A DNA stretch of 64,000 nucleotides from Pseudoxanthomonas sp. GM95. Its GTDB lineage: Bacteria; Pseudomonadota; Gammaproteobacteria; Xanthomonadales; Xanthomonadaceae. Under the pieces are notes generated by a model, which had not been told where the DNA came from, ran no database searches, and saw only the letters and a list, made by a program, of their open reading frames with translations. Positions 28,187 through 37,330 of this stretch are shown piece by piece (position 1 is the stretch's first letter; the number at the start of each line of letters is the position of its first letter). The stretch is taken from contig NZ_FOAX01000003.1 in assembly GCF_900109775.1 (NCBI RefSeq), positions 434,001 through 498,000 of the forward strand, given 5' to 3'. A program made the translations under genes and the position numbers.

Positions 28187-29374
28187 ATGCCTCCCCACTC
28201 CCCTGCGCACCTGCTGCGTGATTCCTCCCTGTCGGCACTGGCGGCCGGCTTCGTCACCGTGCTGGTGGGCTTTGCCAGCTCGGCGGTGATCGTGTTCCAG
28301 GCCGCGCAGCAGGTCGGTGCCAGCCAGGCGCAGATCAGCTCGTGGATCCTGGCCCTAGGGCTCGGCATGGGCGTGACCTGCATCGGCCTGTCGCTGCGCT
28401 ATCGCGTGCCGGTGGTGACGGCCTGGTCCACGCCGGCCGCGGCGATGCTGGCGGCCACCACGACAGGCTTGCCGCTGTCCGATGCGATCGGCGCGTTCGT
28501 GGTGTGCGCGGTGCTGGTGGCGATCGCCGGGTTCTCCGGCGTGTTCGAGAAGATGCTTGGCCGCATCCCGCTGCCGCTGGCCGCCGGCATGCTGGCCGGC
28601 GTGCTGCTGCGCTTCGGCCTGGATACCTTCGTGGCGCTCAAGACCCAGCCGCTGCTGGTGCTGGTGATGCTGGGCGTGTACCTGGCCACGCGCCGGCTGT
28701 GGCCGCGCTATGCGGTGATCGCCACACTGCTGGTCGGCATCGCGATCGCCGCCGGCACCGGGCTGCTGCACCTGGGCGGCGTGACGCTGGCGCCGGCGCG
28801 GCCGGAATGGGTGACGCCCACCTTCTCCTTCGCCGCGCTGCTGGGCATGGCGCTGCCGATGTTCGTGGTGACCATGGCCTCGCAGAACGTGCCCGGCGTG
28901 GCGGTGATCCGTGCCTCGGGTTACCAGGTGCCGGTGTCGCCGGTGATCGGCTGGACCGGCGCGTTGAACGCGGTGCTGGCGCCGTTCGGTGCGTTCTCGC
29001 TCAACCTGGCCGCCATCACCGCCGCGATCTGCATGGGCCCCGAAGCCCACCCCGATCCGCAGCGCCGCTATATGGCCTCGGTCTGGGCCGGCGTGATCTA
29101 CCTGATCGTCGGCGTGTTCGGCGCGACCGTGGTGACGCTGCTGGCGGCGTTTCCCAAGGAGCTGGTGATGGCCATCGCCGGCATCGCGCTGCTCGGCACG
29201 CTGGGCAGCAGCCTGGCCGGCGCGCTCAAGGACGAAGGCAGCCGCGAGGCCGCGCTGGTGACCTTCCTGATCACCGCCTCCGGGCTGACCCTGGCCGGCA
29301 TCGGCGCGGCGTTCTGGGGCCTGCTGGGCGGCGTGCTGACGTTGCTGGTGCTGCGACCGCGCAAGGCGCCCTGA
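28187..29374 (+). CDS. benE: BenE-family benzoate/proton symporter-like protein
   Basis: A 395-residue membrane protein with about twelve hydrophobic segments. ALAAGFVTVLVGFASSAVIV, AWSTPAAAMLA, MASQNVPGVAVIRASGYQVP and PFGAFSLNLAAITAAICMG match the BenE family. Some members import benzoate with protons; others have unknown cargo. No benzoate-degradation genes are nearby, so the substrate is uncertain. The ATG at 28187 is preferred to an in-frame GTG at 28160. Confidence 0.87.
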   Translation: MPPHSPAHLLRDSSLSALAAGFVTVLVGFASSAVIVFQAAQQVGASQAQISSWILALGLGMGVTCIGLSLRYRVPVVTAWSTPAAAMLAATTTGLPLSDAIGAFVVCAVLVAIAGFSGVFEKMLGRIPLPLAAGMLAGVLLRFGLDTFVALKTQPLLVLVMLGVYLATRRLWPRYAVIATLLVGIAIAAGTGLLHLGGVTLAPARPEWVTPTFSFAALLGMALPMFVVTMASQNVPGVAVIRASGYQVPVSPVIGWTGALNAVLAPFGAFSLNLAAITAAICMGPEAHPDPQRRYMASVWAGVIYLIVGVFGATVVTLLAAFPKELVMAIAGIALLGTLGSSLAGALKDEGSREAALVTFLITASGLTLAGIGAAFWGLLGGVLTLLVLRPRKAP

Positions 29375-29575
29375 TCCGCGCCGCCGGTGACACGATGGTC
29401 AGGCGCGCGCGCAGGCCTGCTTCATCGTGGGGTTGCGTTGGATGACATAGGCTCGTCGCTGCGATGCGGCCTTCCCCCACCTGCACCGTCCACGCATCGT
29501 GTCCCTGCGATGACCGATCAGCGCATCGCGTGCTGGGTCGTTCGCAGGCGGCGGTGCGACCAGCCGGAGATGTCC

Positions 29576-30649
29576 ATGCGCTTGAGCCCTTCCAGATCCG
29601 CCGGCCTGATGCTGGCCCTGCTGGCCGCCATCGCGCCACTCAACCTCAATGCCCAGCAGCGCGCGTTGCAGTACGTCGGGGTCAACCTGGCCGGCGCCGA
29701 GTTCAAGGCCAGCCAGAAGCCCGGCACGCTGTTCAAGGACTACACCTACCCGTCCGAGAAGGACTTCGCCTACTTCGCCGGCAAGGGCATGAACGTGGTG
29801 CGCCTGCCGTTCCTGTGGGAGCGCCTGCAGCCAACACCGAAAGGCGAGTTCGACCCAACCCAGCTCAAGCTGCTGCAGAAGACCGTGGAGACCGCCTCCA
29901 AGCACGGCATCGCGGTGGTGCTGGATGTGCACAACTACGCCGACTACAACGGCCAGCAGATCGGCAGCACGGCGGTGCCGATGGAGGTGTTCGCCGACCT
30001 GTGGACGCGCCTGGCAAATGAGAAGGCGTTCGCCAACAACAAGCAGGTGATCTTCGGCCTGATGAACGAGCCGCACGACATGGGCGCCACCGACTGGGCC
30101 AAGGCGGCGCAGGCGGCGATCGATGCGATCCGCAAGGCCGGCGCGAACAACCTCGTGCTGGTGCCGGGCACCGCGTGGAGCGGCGCACACAGCTGGGGCA
30201 GCCTGGTGGCGGGGCGCGGCACCTCCAACGGCGATGCGCTGGCCAAGCTGACCGATCCGGCCAACCAGATGGTGTTCGAAGTGCACCAGTACCTGGACAA
30301 GGATTCCTCCGGTACCAAGCCCGAGTGTGGCGACGACGAGAACATTGGCGTGCGGCGCCTGGAAGGCTTCACCCGCTGGCTGCGCGAGCACGGCAAGACC
30401 GGCTTCCTGGGGGAATTCGGCGCCAGCACCGATCCGAGTTGCCTGGCGGCGCTGGACAAGATGCTGGCCTACATGCAGACCAACGGCGATGTGTGGCGCG
30501 GCTGGAGCTACTGGGCGGCCGGCGCGTGGTGGCCGCCGACCTACATGTTCAACGCGCAGCCGGACAAGGACGGCAGCGACAAGCCGCAGATGGGCGTGCT
30601 GTCCAAATACGCGCGTCAGGTCACCGCGCCGGGCAAGAGCGCCGACTGA
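29576..30649 (+). CDS. secreted GH5 endoglucanase (cellulase), first of a tandem pair
   Basis: A 357-residue protein with a signal peptide (MRLSPSRSAGLMLALLAAIA, cleaved near LNAQQ) and a GH5 catalytic barrel. The probable acid/base is Glu165 in LMNEPHD and the nucleophile Glu280 in LGEFGAS; NVVRLPFLWERLQP and VLDVHNYADYNG are further family segments. It should cut beta-1,4-glucans outside the cell. There is no carbohydrate-binding module. GGAG sits 6 nt before the ATG at 29576, favouring it over the ATG two codons upstream. Closely related to the gene at 31132. Confidence 0.93.
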   Translation: MRLSPSRSAGLMLALLAAIAPLNLNAQQRALQYVGVNLAGAEFKASQKPGTLFKDYTYPSEKDFAYFAGKGMNVVRLPFLWERLQPTPKGEFDPTQLKLLQKTVETASKHGIAVVLDVHNYADYNGQQIGSTAVPMEVFADLWTRLANEKAFANNKQVIFGLMNEPHDMGATDWAKAAQAAIDAIRKAGANNLVLVPGTAWSGAHSWGSLVAGRGTSNGDALAKLTDPANQMVFEVHQYLDKDSSGTKPECGDDENIGVRRLEGFTRWLREHGKTGFLGEFGASTDPSCLAALDKMLAYMQTNGDVWRGWSYWAAGAWWPPTYMFNAQPDKDGSDKPQMGVLSKYARQVTAPGKSAD

Positions 30650-31131
30650 GGGCAGAAACCGACCTTCGCCGACACCCCACGCAGCCGCTCGCACGAGCGG
30701 CTGTTTTCATTTGCGTGCACTGAAACCGTGCGTGCGTGCAGCGCGGCGAAGCGCATGCAAAAACGCGCGGCCTGTTCAGCCGAAAACTTATCTGCACTCT
30801 GTCACAGCACGCCCGTTGCGCCGCACGTTTGCGCACGGGTGGCATGGGAATTGCGGAATTCCTCCTGACCTCTTTCAAGACGCGCGGTGGATGCCCACGC
30901 CGTGTGCCCGCGATGAGGTCTGCCGTGAACCATGCCGTGGCCTGCGCAGGAGCGCGGCACGTCGTGGTTCCCACCCATCGCTGCAACCGCCCGTGCAGGA
31001 CGCCGCCGCGCTCGACGCGACGCACCCGCCCGGGAGCGCTGTGCCCCTGCCACGGAAACGCAGGTGCCAGCCCGTGTAACACCTCCCCATCGCACGCGCC
31101 ACGCGCCGTGCAACAGACGAGACCTCCCCCC
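30650..31131. other. intergenic region between the two GH5 genes
   Basis: A 482-nt gap. It begins with a terminator (30682-30707) and should hold the promoter of the second GH5 gene. GGAATTGCGGAATTCC near 30847-30862 is a short imperfect palindrome that could be an operator. Nothing coding is apparent. Confidence 0.45.
30682..30708 (+). terminator. rho-independent terminator after the first GH5 gene
   Basis: CAGCCGCTCG (30682-30691) and CGAGCGGCTG (30694-30703) form a 10-bp stem with a 2-nt loop, followed by TTTTCATTT. Confidence 0.75.
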
Positions 31132-32430
31132 ATGCGCCTTTCCTTCACCGCTTCCCTGACCGCGCTCGCACTGGCCTTCGGCCTGGCGTGCGCGCCTGCC
31201 GCCCACGCCCAGTCCAAGCTCAAGTACGCCGGCGTCAACCTGGCCGGCGCCGAATTCAACTCCTCGGCTAAGCCGGGCGTGGTCTACAAGAACTACGTCT
31301 ATCCGACCGACACCGATTTCGCGTACTTCGCCGACCAGGGCATGAACGTGATCCGCCTGCCGTTCCTCTGGGAACGCCTGCAGCCGCAGGCCGGCGCCAC
31401 GCTCGACGCCACCCAGCTGTCCTACATCCGGACCGCGGTCACCCGCGCCAAGAACCACGGCCTGAAGATCATCCTGGACCCGCACAACTACGCCAAATAC
31501 AACGGCCAGTTCATCGGCAGCAGCAGCGTGCCCAACGCGGTCTTCGCCGACCTGTGGCGGCAGCTGGCCACGGCGTTCGCCAACGACGACGCGGTGATCT
31601 TCGGCCTGATGAACGAGCCCTACAGCATCAGCGCCACTACCTGGGCCAGCGCCGCGCAGGCCGGCATCGACGCCATCCGCGCCACCGGTGCGAAGAACCT
31701 GGTGCTGGTGCCCGGCGTGGCCTGGACTGGCGCGCACAGCTGGAACAGCTCCTCGGCCGGCGGCGGCGTGTCCAACGGCGACGCGCTGGCCAAGCTGACC
31801 GACCCGGCCAACAACCTGGCCTACGAAGTCCACCAGTACATGGACGCCTACTACTCGGGCACCTCGGCCACCTGCGTCAGCCCCACCATCGGCGCCGAGA
31901 AGCTCAAGGGCTTCACCGACTGGCTGCGCGCCAACGGCAAGGTCGGCTTCCTCGGCGAGTTCGGCGCGGCCAACAACGACACCTGCATGGTCGCCCTGGA
32001 CGGCATGCTGTCCTACATGGAATCCAACCGCGATGTCTGGCTGGGCTGGACCTATTGGGCGGCCGGCGCGTGGTGGAACGACAGCTATATGTTCAGTGTG
32101 CAACCCGACAAGGCCGGCAACGCCAAGCCGCAGTTGGCGATCCTGGCAGACCACGCCCGCGCGATCACCAGCGCGGCGAAGGCCGTCGCGACGCGCACCG
32201 CGCCGCCGATGATGTCCCAGCCCGCATTGAGCAAGCCGGCGACTGCGGCACAGGCGCCGGTGACAGCGAAGACGGCGGCAGCCGTGACCACGTCCAAGCC
32301 GGTCGTGCAGGTGGCCGCGTCAGTCTCAATGCCAAAGCTGGTGTCGGCGTCGAAGCCGGCCGCCGAGAATCCGCTGGTGCGCGCCGCATTACGTCGGTGG
32401 TTCGCGACCCGCGACGCCAGCACGCGCTAA
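31132..32430 (+). CDS. secreted GH5 endoglucanase with low-complexity C-terminal tail
   Basis: A 432-residue protein with a signal peptide (ALAFGLACAPAAHAQ) and a GH5 barrel very like the preceding gene: YAGVNLAGAEF, acid/base Glu162 in LMNEPYS and nucleophile Glu276 in LGEFGAA. It differs by a C-terminal extension of about 85 residues rich in Ala, Thr, Pro, Lys and Val (around AATQAPVTAKTAAAV), ending LVRAALRRWFATRDASTR. Such tails usually act as linkers to a binding domain, but no binding domain follows. A beta-1,4-glucanase is the likely activity. Confidence 0.93.
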   Translation: MRLSFTASLTALALAFGLACAPAAHAQSKLKYAGVNLAGAEFNSSAKPGVVYKNYVYPTDTDFAYFADQGMNVIRLPFLWERLQPQAGATLDATQLSYIRTAVTRAKNHGLKIILDPHNYAKYNGQFIGSSSVPNAVFADLWRQLATAFANDDAVIFGLMNEPYSISATTWASAAQAGIDAIRATGAKNLVLVPGVAWTGAHSWNSSSAGGGVSNGDALAKLTDPANNLAYEVHQYMDAYYSGTSATCVSPTIGAEKLKGFTDWLRANGKVGFLGEFGAANNDTCMVALDGMLSYMESNRDVWLGWTYWAAGAWWNDSYMFSVQPDKAGNAKPQLAILADHARAITSAAKAVATRTAPPMMSQPALSKPATAAQAPVTAKTAAAVTTSKPVVQVAASVSMPKLVSASKPAAENPLVRAALRRWFATRDASTR

Positions 32431-32482
32431 CGCACCGGCTCGCACTCAATCACCCGCATCGCAAGATGCGGGTGCGGCAGCC

Positions 32483-34393
32483 TCAATCCGGCTCGCTCAA
32501 CTGCAGCAGCCAGTGCGTGCTGCGGCCGCCGCGCGCCGGCAGCGGTTCGAAGTCGAACTGCGTGACCACCGAATCGGCATTGGCCACGCGCAGCGGCAAC
32601 ACCGTCGTGGCCGGCGTGCCCTGCCGCAGCTGGTCTTCCAGCAAGCCCAGCTGTTCAGCCGGCACGGTGCGATCGAGCAGCGCGCGCATCTCGCGGCCGA
32701 TCATGTCCGAGGTGTCCGAGTCTGCCAGGCGCCCGAAGGCTTCGTTGGCGAACACCACGCGGGTGATCCCGGCTGGCCCGCGCTCGATGATCGCCACGCC
32801 CTGGCGCAGGCGCGCCAGCGAGGCCTCCAGCACGCTGAAATCCTGCTGGTAGCGCTTGCGCTCCATCAGCTCGATCAGCACGCGCAGGCTGCGCGCCGAT
32901 TCCAGGTGCAACGCCGACCAAGGCCGCGAGCGGCCGCGCACCGTCTCCTGCCACAGGTCGAAACTCTTGCGCGGCGACAGGCGCGAGTTCGGGATGTCCG
33001 CCATCTTGGCCAGCGCCGGATTGCCGGCCCAGTTGACCGTCTCCACCTGCTCGCGGCGCGTCCAAAGCAGCGCGCTGCGCGAGTGCGGCATCAGCGGCAC
33101 GAAGATCAAGCCCGCCGCCAGCGGCGCCAGGTCGGCCAGTTCCGGGAACGTGACGCCGATGGCATCGACATGCAGCGCGCCGACGGCGCCTTCGCGCAGG
33201 TGCTCGTAATCGCGCGATTCGATCTGCGCGCGGATCCGCGCCAGGTCCTCGGCCGTCGGCAGCTGGCCGTACCGCGTCACTTCGTCGCCGTGGTAGATCG
33301 CCACGCCATCTGCGTCCACCACGTCCATCAGGTCCGGCGCCATGTCCGCCAGCATCTCGGTGGTCATGATGTCGGCATCGTTGAACGCGGTGATGAGCTT
33401 CTCGCGCACGGTCTGCAGCACGGTCTCGGTGCGCGCGCGTTCCACCGCCATCAGCGCGCCGATGCGCGCAGCCAGGCCGCGGGTCAGCGCATCGGCCGCA
33501 TCGCGCATGCCGTGGCTGCAGAACAGCGGCGCATAGTGATGGCAGGCGATCAGGCCCCACAGCACGTCGTTGACCACGATCGAGGTCACCAGCGTCGCGC
33601 TGACGCCCATGTTGCCCAGGTATTCGCAGTGGATCGGCGAGACGCTGCGCACGGTGACATCGCTCAGGTCCACCGGCGCGTGCGTGCGCGGGTCCAGCGG
33701 CGGCTCGATCGGGGCGGGCCTGTACTGCACGTCGGCGATCTGGCGCACGCGGTTGCGCAGGTACAGCGCGCGCGCCTGAACCGGGATATCGGTCGCCGGA
33801 TAGTGCAGGCCCAGGTAGGAATCGGGCAGCGACGTCGCCTTGGCCTCGGCGATCACATCGCCGTTCCAGTCGTTGTCGAAGCGATACACCATCACCCGGT
33901 CGTAGCCGAGCTGGGTGTGGATCTCGCGCGCCACGCGCAGGGACGCGGCGGCCACCGCATGGTCGCGCTCCAACTGGCGCAGCGTCGGCAGGACATCGCT
34001 GACGGTGACATCGCTGGTGCGCGAAACGCGCGGCTCGATCTCCACCAGCCACTGGGTCGGCGCCAGGTGCCACGCGGCCACGTACAGCTCGGCCGGTTGT
34101 GCGGCCCGCTGCGGAAACTTCACCGCCGCATGCGGCAGGTGCACGGCGTCATCGTCGGGCGACGGCGCGGGCAGGCGGCGTTCGCCCAGGTCCAGCAGGT
34201 CCGGCCAGTGCCGGCCGATCAGGCGATCGGGTTCCACGCCCAGCAGCGCCGCGGCGGTGCTGCTGGCCTGCAGGACGTTGCCGGTGGCCGGGTCGATGAC
34301 CAGCAGCACGCCGTAGGGCTGGATGGAACCGGGAATGTGGATCGGCTCGCGCGCACAGGCGTCCATGTCCACGGGATCGTCGACAGCAGTCAT
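32483..34393 (-). CDS. bphP: bacteriophytochrome with PAS output domain
   Basis: A 636-residue red/far-red photoreceptor. It has a PAS domain with the biliverdin-attaching Cys13 in DACAREPIHIPGSIQPYG, a GAF domain with PATDIPVQARALYLRNRVR, a PHY domain, and a C-terminal PAS-type domain (about residues 510-636; AIIERGPAGITRVVFANEAF). There is no histidine-kinase domain; length and layout match the Xanthomonas BphP with a PAS9 output. The start overlaps the bphO stop (ATGA), and starting here places Cys13 correctly. Signalling is probably by protein contact rather than phosphotransfer. Confidence 0.95.
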   Translation of the reverse strand: MTAVDDPVDMDACAREPIHIPGSIQPYGVLLVIDPATGNVLQASSTAAALLGVEPDRLIGRHWPDLLDLGERRLPAPSPDDDAVHLPHAAVKFPQRAAQPAELYVAAWHLAPTQWLVEIEPRVSRTSDVTVSDVLPTLRQLERDHAVAAASLRVAREIHTQLGYDRVMVYRFDNDWNGDVIAEAKATSLPDSYLGLHYPATDIPVQARALYLRNRVRQIADVQYRPAPIEPPLDPRTHAPVDLSDVTVRSVSPIHCEYLGNMGVSATLVTSIVVNDVLWGLIACHHYAPLFCSHGMRDAADALTRGLAARIGALMAVERARTETVLQTVREKLITAFNDADIMTTEMLADMAPDLMDVVDADGVAIYHGDEVTRYGQLPTAEDLARIRAQIESRDYEHLREGAVGALHVDAIGVTFPELADLAPLAAGLIFVPLMPHSRSALLWTRREQVETVNWAGNPALAKMADIPNSRLSPRKSFDLWQETVRGRSRPWSALHLESARSLRVLIELMERKRYQQDFSVLEASLARLRQGVAIIERGPAGITRVVFANEAFGRLADSDTSDMIGREMRALLDRTVPAEQLGLLEDQLRQGTPATTVLPLRVANADSVVTQFDFEPLPARGGRSTHWLLQLSEPD

Positions 34394-34989
34394 GCGGAGA
34401 TTCCAAGCGAAAGATGGTGATGGAAATGGCCGAACATCGCCGCCGCGCCGATCGCGGCCTGCGCACGCGCCGCCTCGTCGGGCAATACCGCGTCCAGGCA
34501 GCCCTGGAACCGGCGCCACGCGCCCGGGTCCTCGCTGCCCAGGTCGAAGTAATCCAGCGCGCTGGCCAGCGCCGGCTGCCGCGCGCGTAGCTGGCGGGCG
34601 ATGACGCGCCCGCCCAGCATCGAGCCTTCGACCACGTACAACATGCCCCAGGCCTGGGCCGGGTCCTGCGCCTGCGGCGCCTCGCCCAGCTCGGCAGAGG
34701 GCAGCGACGCGCCAAGCGCGGCCAGGTCATGTCCCAGCGCGTCGGTGCGGCGGCGATACGGCCAGCCCTGCGTTGCCAGCGCATCCAGCCACGGCGCGTG
34801 CTGGCGCTCCCACGGCGCCAGGATTGCCCAGTGGCAGGCCAGCACCTGCGCGTAACGGGCGGGCGTCAGCGTGCCGTCGGCCAGCGCCGGCATGTGCGGC
34901 AGGGCTTCGACCTGGGTGTGCGCGGCCGCAGTGACCTCGCGCAGGAAGCGCGCGGCGGACGGGGGCGCAGCGGAAATCACGGAAGACAT
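34390..34989 (-). CDS. bphO: heme oxygenase producing biliverdin for the phytochrome
   Basis: A 199-residue protein of the BphO heme oxygenase family: FLREVTAAAHTQVEALP, with the proximal His in TAAAHTQVE, later WGMLYVVEGSMLGGRVIARQL and FQGCLDAVLP. It cleaves heme to biliverdin, CO and iron, giving BphP its chromophore. The gene overlaps bphP by 4 nt, so the two are coupled. The ATG at 34989 is chosen because similarity begins just after it. Confidence 0.93.
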   Translation of the reverse strand: MSSVISAAPPSAARFLREVTAAAHTQVEALPHMPALADGTLTPARYAQVLACHWAILAPWERQHAPWLDALATQGWPYRRRTDALGHDLAALGASLPSAELGEAPQAQDPAQAWGMLYVVEGSMLGGRVIARQLRARQPALASALDYFDLGSEDPGAWRRFQGCLDAVLPDEAARAQAAIGAAAMFGHFHHHLSLGISA

Positions 34990-35291
34990 GCGTGGGTCGA
35001 TCAGGGCCGGGAACAAAGGACGCGGGACGCCAGCGGCAAGCCCACACGCGCCGAGGTTAGCAGCGTCACGGTTGGCGACCAATCAATGCCAGGGCCATCG
35101 CCGTGCCATCCAGGCCTCCGCGAGCCGAGGTTGCACCAACCATTCAGTTGCCGGCAGGCTGGCAAGGCCTTGCTGGGCAAGGTTTCCAGCTTGGCGTACT
35201 CAGGCATTCAGCCCATGGCCGGCAAATGCTGACCCCGCCTACACGGACGGGCTGGCTCAGTGGCGCACGTTCCCAACACAGGAGACTTGCC

Positions 35292-35729
35292 ATGCGCCTG
35301 ATCAAGACCACGGCCCTGCTGCTCGCCATGACCGCTGCCGGCGCCGCCAGTGCTGCCGATGCCGCCAAGACCAAGGGCCTGACCGAACCGCAGGTCCGCC
35401 AGCTGCTGACCGAACAGGGCTACACCAAGATCGACGACATCGATTTCGAAGACGGCATGTGGGAAGCCGATGCCACCAGCGCCAACGGCAAGCGCACCGA
35501 TGTGCGCGTGGACCCCGCCAATGGCCAGGTCTACGCCGACGCGCAGGTGTCCAACCTGAGCGAAAACGACGTCAAGGCCAAGCTGGTCGCCGCCGGCTAT
35601 TCCAAGGTGCATGACATCGACTTCGACGACGGCTTGTGGAAGGCCGAGGCCGAGCGCCAGGACGGCAAGAATGTGGAGATCCACCTGAGCCCGCAGGATG
35701 GCTCGGTGCTCCACGTCGAGAACGATTAA
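35292..35729 (+). CDS. exported protein with two PepSY-like repeats
   Basis: A 145-residue protein with a signal peptide cleaved near GAASAAD. The mature part has two related modules: TEPQVRQLLTEQGYTKIDDI/FEDGMWEADA and SENDVKAKLVAAGYSKVHDI/FDDGLWKAEA, each followed by a strand-turn-strand (DVRVDPANGQVYAD and EIHLSPQDGSVLHV). This is the pattern of PepSY-type domains in periplasmic proteins, which often modulate proteases. AGGAG lies upstream of the ATG. Specific role unknown. Confidence 0.82.
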   Translation: MRLIKTTALLLAMTAAGAASAADAAKTKGLTEPQVRQLLTEQGYTKIDDIDFEDGMWEADATSANGKRTDVRVDPANGQVYADAQVSNLSENDVKAKLVAAGYSKVHDIDFDDGLWKAEAERQDGKNVEIHLSPQDGSVLHVEND

Positions 35730-35760
35730 GCCGCGCCACCGTGCATCTCGCTGCAAGAAC

Positions 35761-35790
35761 GAAGGCCGCCCGCAGGGGCGGCCTTCTTGC
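35761..35790 (+). terminator. rho-independent terminator after the PepSY gene
   Basis: GAAGGCCGCCC (35761-35771) and GGGCGGCCTTC (35776-35786) form an 11-bp stem with a 4-nt loop followed by TTG. The T-run is short, but the stem is strong and correctly placed. Confidence 0.6.
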
Positions 35791-35899
35791 GTCAGGCCGT
35801 GCATCGAGAACGTGCGCAGTGTCCGGAAATCGTCGGAAAAGGGGTTCTCACCCAATAAACAAGCCGGACTTCCCCCGCCGGCATCACCCCGGACCCTCC

Positions 35900-36520
35900 A
35901 TGCGCCCACGTCGCCCCTTCGACGTTCGCCTGTATCTGATCGTCCTCATTGCATTGCTCCAGTTGCTGGTCGCCTGCAGCAAACCCGCGCCGCAACCGGC
36001 GCAAGCCGCAGCGGCCACGCCAGAACCCGTCGCCGCCAGCGCGCCACCGGCCGAAGCGGTAGCCAAGAGCACGCCGTGCGACCTGATCTCCGATGATGAA
36101 CTGCGTGCGGTGTTCGCCGGCGCGATCACCAGCAAACCGGAGGAACACGACGCCTTCGGCATCAGCGCGTGCGAGTGGAACGGCGAGTTCGGCCGGCTGC
36201 TGGTGCAGCAGTGGGCGTCCAAGGGCCACACGCCACAGGACGAAGTGCGCGACCTGGTGAAGGGCTTCATCGACACCAGCCGGCCCGGCGCCGCCCAGCG
36301 CGTGCGGATGGTCTCGCTGCAGGGCCTGGGCAACTACGCCACCGCGGTGGTCGAAGCGCGCGACCTGCCGGCCGGCGTGCTGTCGGATGTCTCAGTGCTG
36401 TCGATCGCGCGCAACGGCCAGACGCTGGTGTTCCTGACCGATGCGCTGGATGAGCAGAACCGCGACGAGGCGCTGGCCAAGCTCAGCAAGCTGGGCCATT
36501 ACGCCTACGCGCGGCTGTAA
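35900..36520 (+). CDS. lipoprotein, first of a tandem paralogous pair
   Basis: A 206-residue lipoprotein (LLVAC, Cys at residue 26) with an Ala/Pro-rich linker and a folded domain: DLISDDELRAVFAGAI, ISACEWNGEFGRLLVQQW, VKGFIDTSRPG, LSKLGHYAYARL. The next gene has the same layout and closing motif. The domain resembles DUF-type lipoprotein domains found in many proteobacteria; its function is unknown. It faces the periplasm or the cell surface. Confidence 0.72.
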   Translation: MRPRRPFDVRLYLIVLIALLQLLVACSKPAPQPAQAAAATPEPVAASAPPAEAVAKSTPCDLISDDELRAVFAGAITSKPEEHDAFGISACEWNGEFGRLLVQQWASKGHTPQDEVRDLVKGFIDTSRPGAAQRVRMVSLQGLGNYATAVVEARDLPAGVLSDVSVLSIARNGQTLVFLTDALDEQNRDEALAKLSKLGHYAYARL

Positions 36521-36630
36521 GCGAAAGCAGGCGGATGCGGCACTTGCCGTGGCCGGATCTGGCGCTGGTCGGGGTTCTTGCCTGAAGGACGCCAGTGATC
36601 GGCACCGGCGCCACAAGCGAGATCGATCCG

Positions 36631-37239
36631 ATGCGCACTGCTCCTGAAATGATCGCCCCGGGCGTGCTGGCATTGCTGTTGGCCACCTTGCTGGTGGCGT
36701 GCAACAAGCCCGCCGCGTCGCCTGGCGCCAGCGCTGCAGCGTCAGCCGCGCCCATCGCCGAGGCGCCCACCACCCCGCCGGATGGCGAAGTCTGCGCGCT
36801 GCTGAGCGATGCGGAAGTGCGCGCGGTGTTCCCGTCCGCCGGCGCCGGCAAGGCCGAGAACACGCGAGCCAAATACGGCATCAAGGCCTGCACCTGGGAT
36901 GGCACCTTCGGCCGGTTCGCCGTGCAGCTGATGCCGGCTGACCAGGTTGATGCCAATCGGACGATGCGCAGCATGGCCGATGGTTTCATCGATCCGCTGC
37001 GCGCCGATGCCAAGCAGCACGTGCGCTTCGAACCGCTGCAGGGCCTGGGCGCCGATGCGACCGCGGTGCTGGAGCCGATGGACGCCGCCAAGGGCATCAC
37101 CACCGAGGTTGCGATGCTGGCCGCAGTCAAGGGCCAGACCACGCTGATGATCCTCAGCGACGGGCTGGCCGGCGGCGATCGCACGCAGGGCCTAGCCACG
37201 CTGCAGGCGCTGGGGCAGAAGGCCTACGCGCGCCTGTAA
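36631..37239 (+). CDS. lipoprotein, second of a tandem paralogous pair
   Basis: A 202-residue lipoprotein (LLVAC, Cys at residue 24), homologous to the previous gene over its folded part: ALLSDAEVRAVFPSAG, IKACTWDGTFGRFAVQL, MADGFIDPLRAD, LQALGQKAYARL. The ATG at 36631 begins the signal sequence; a GTG at 36595 would add a non-signal extension. The pair likely arose by tandem duplication. No family function is known to me. Confidence 0.72.
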   Translation: MRTAPEMIAPGVLALLLATLLVACNKPAASPGASAAASAAPIAEAPTTPPDGEVCALLSDAEVRAVFPSAGAGKAENTRAKYGIKACTWDGTFGRFAVQLMPADQVDANRTMRSMADGFIDPLRADAKQHVRFEPLQGLGADATAVLEPMDAAKGITTEVAMLAAVKGQTTLMILSDGLAGGDRTQGLATLQALGQKAYARL

Positions 37240-37330
37240 GCGCGGCGCGATGTCCGGGTTGGACCAACCTCTTTCGTTATCGCTGTCGCATGCGGTACAT
37301 CACCGCCGCTGCACACAGGGGTTCTCATCG

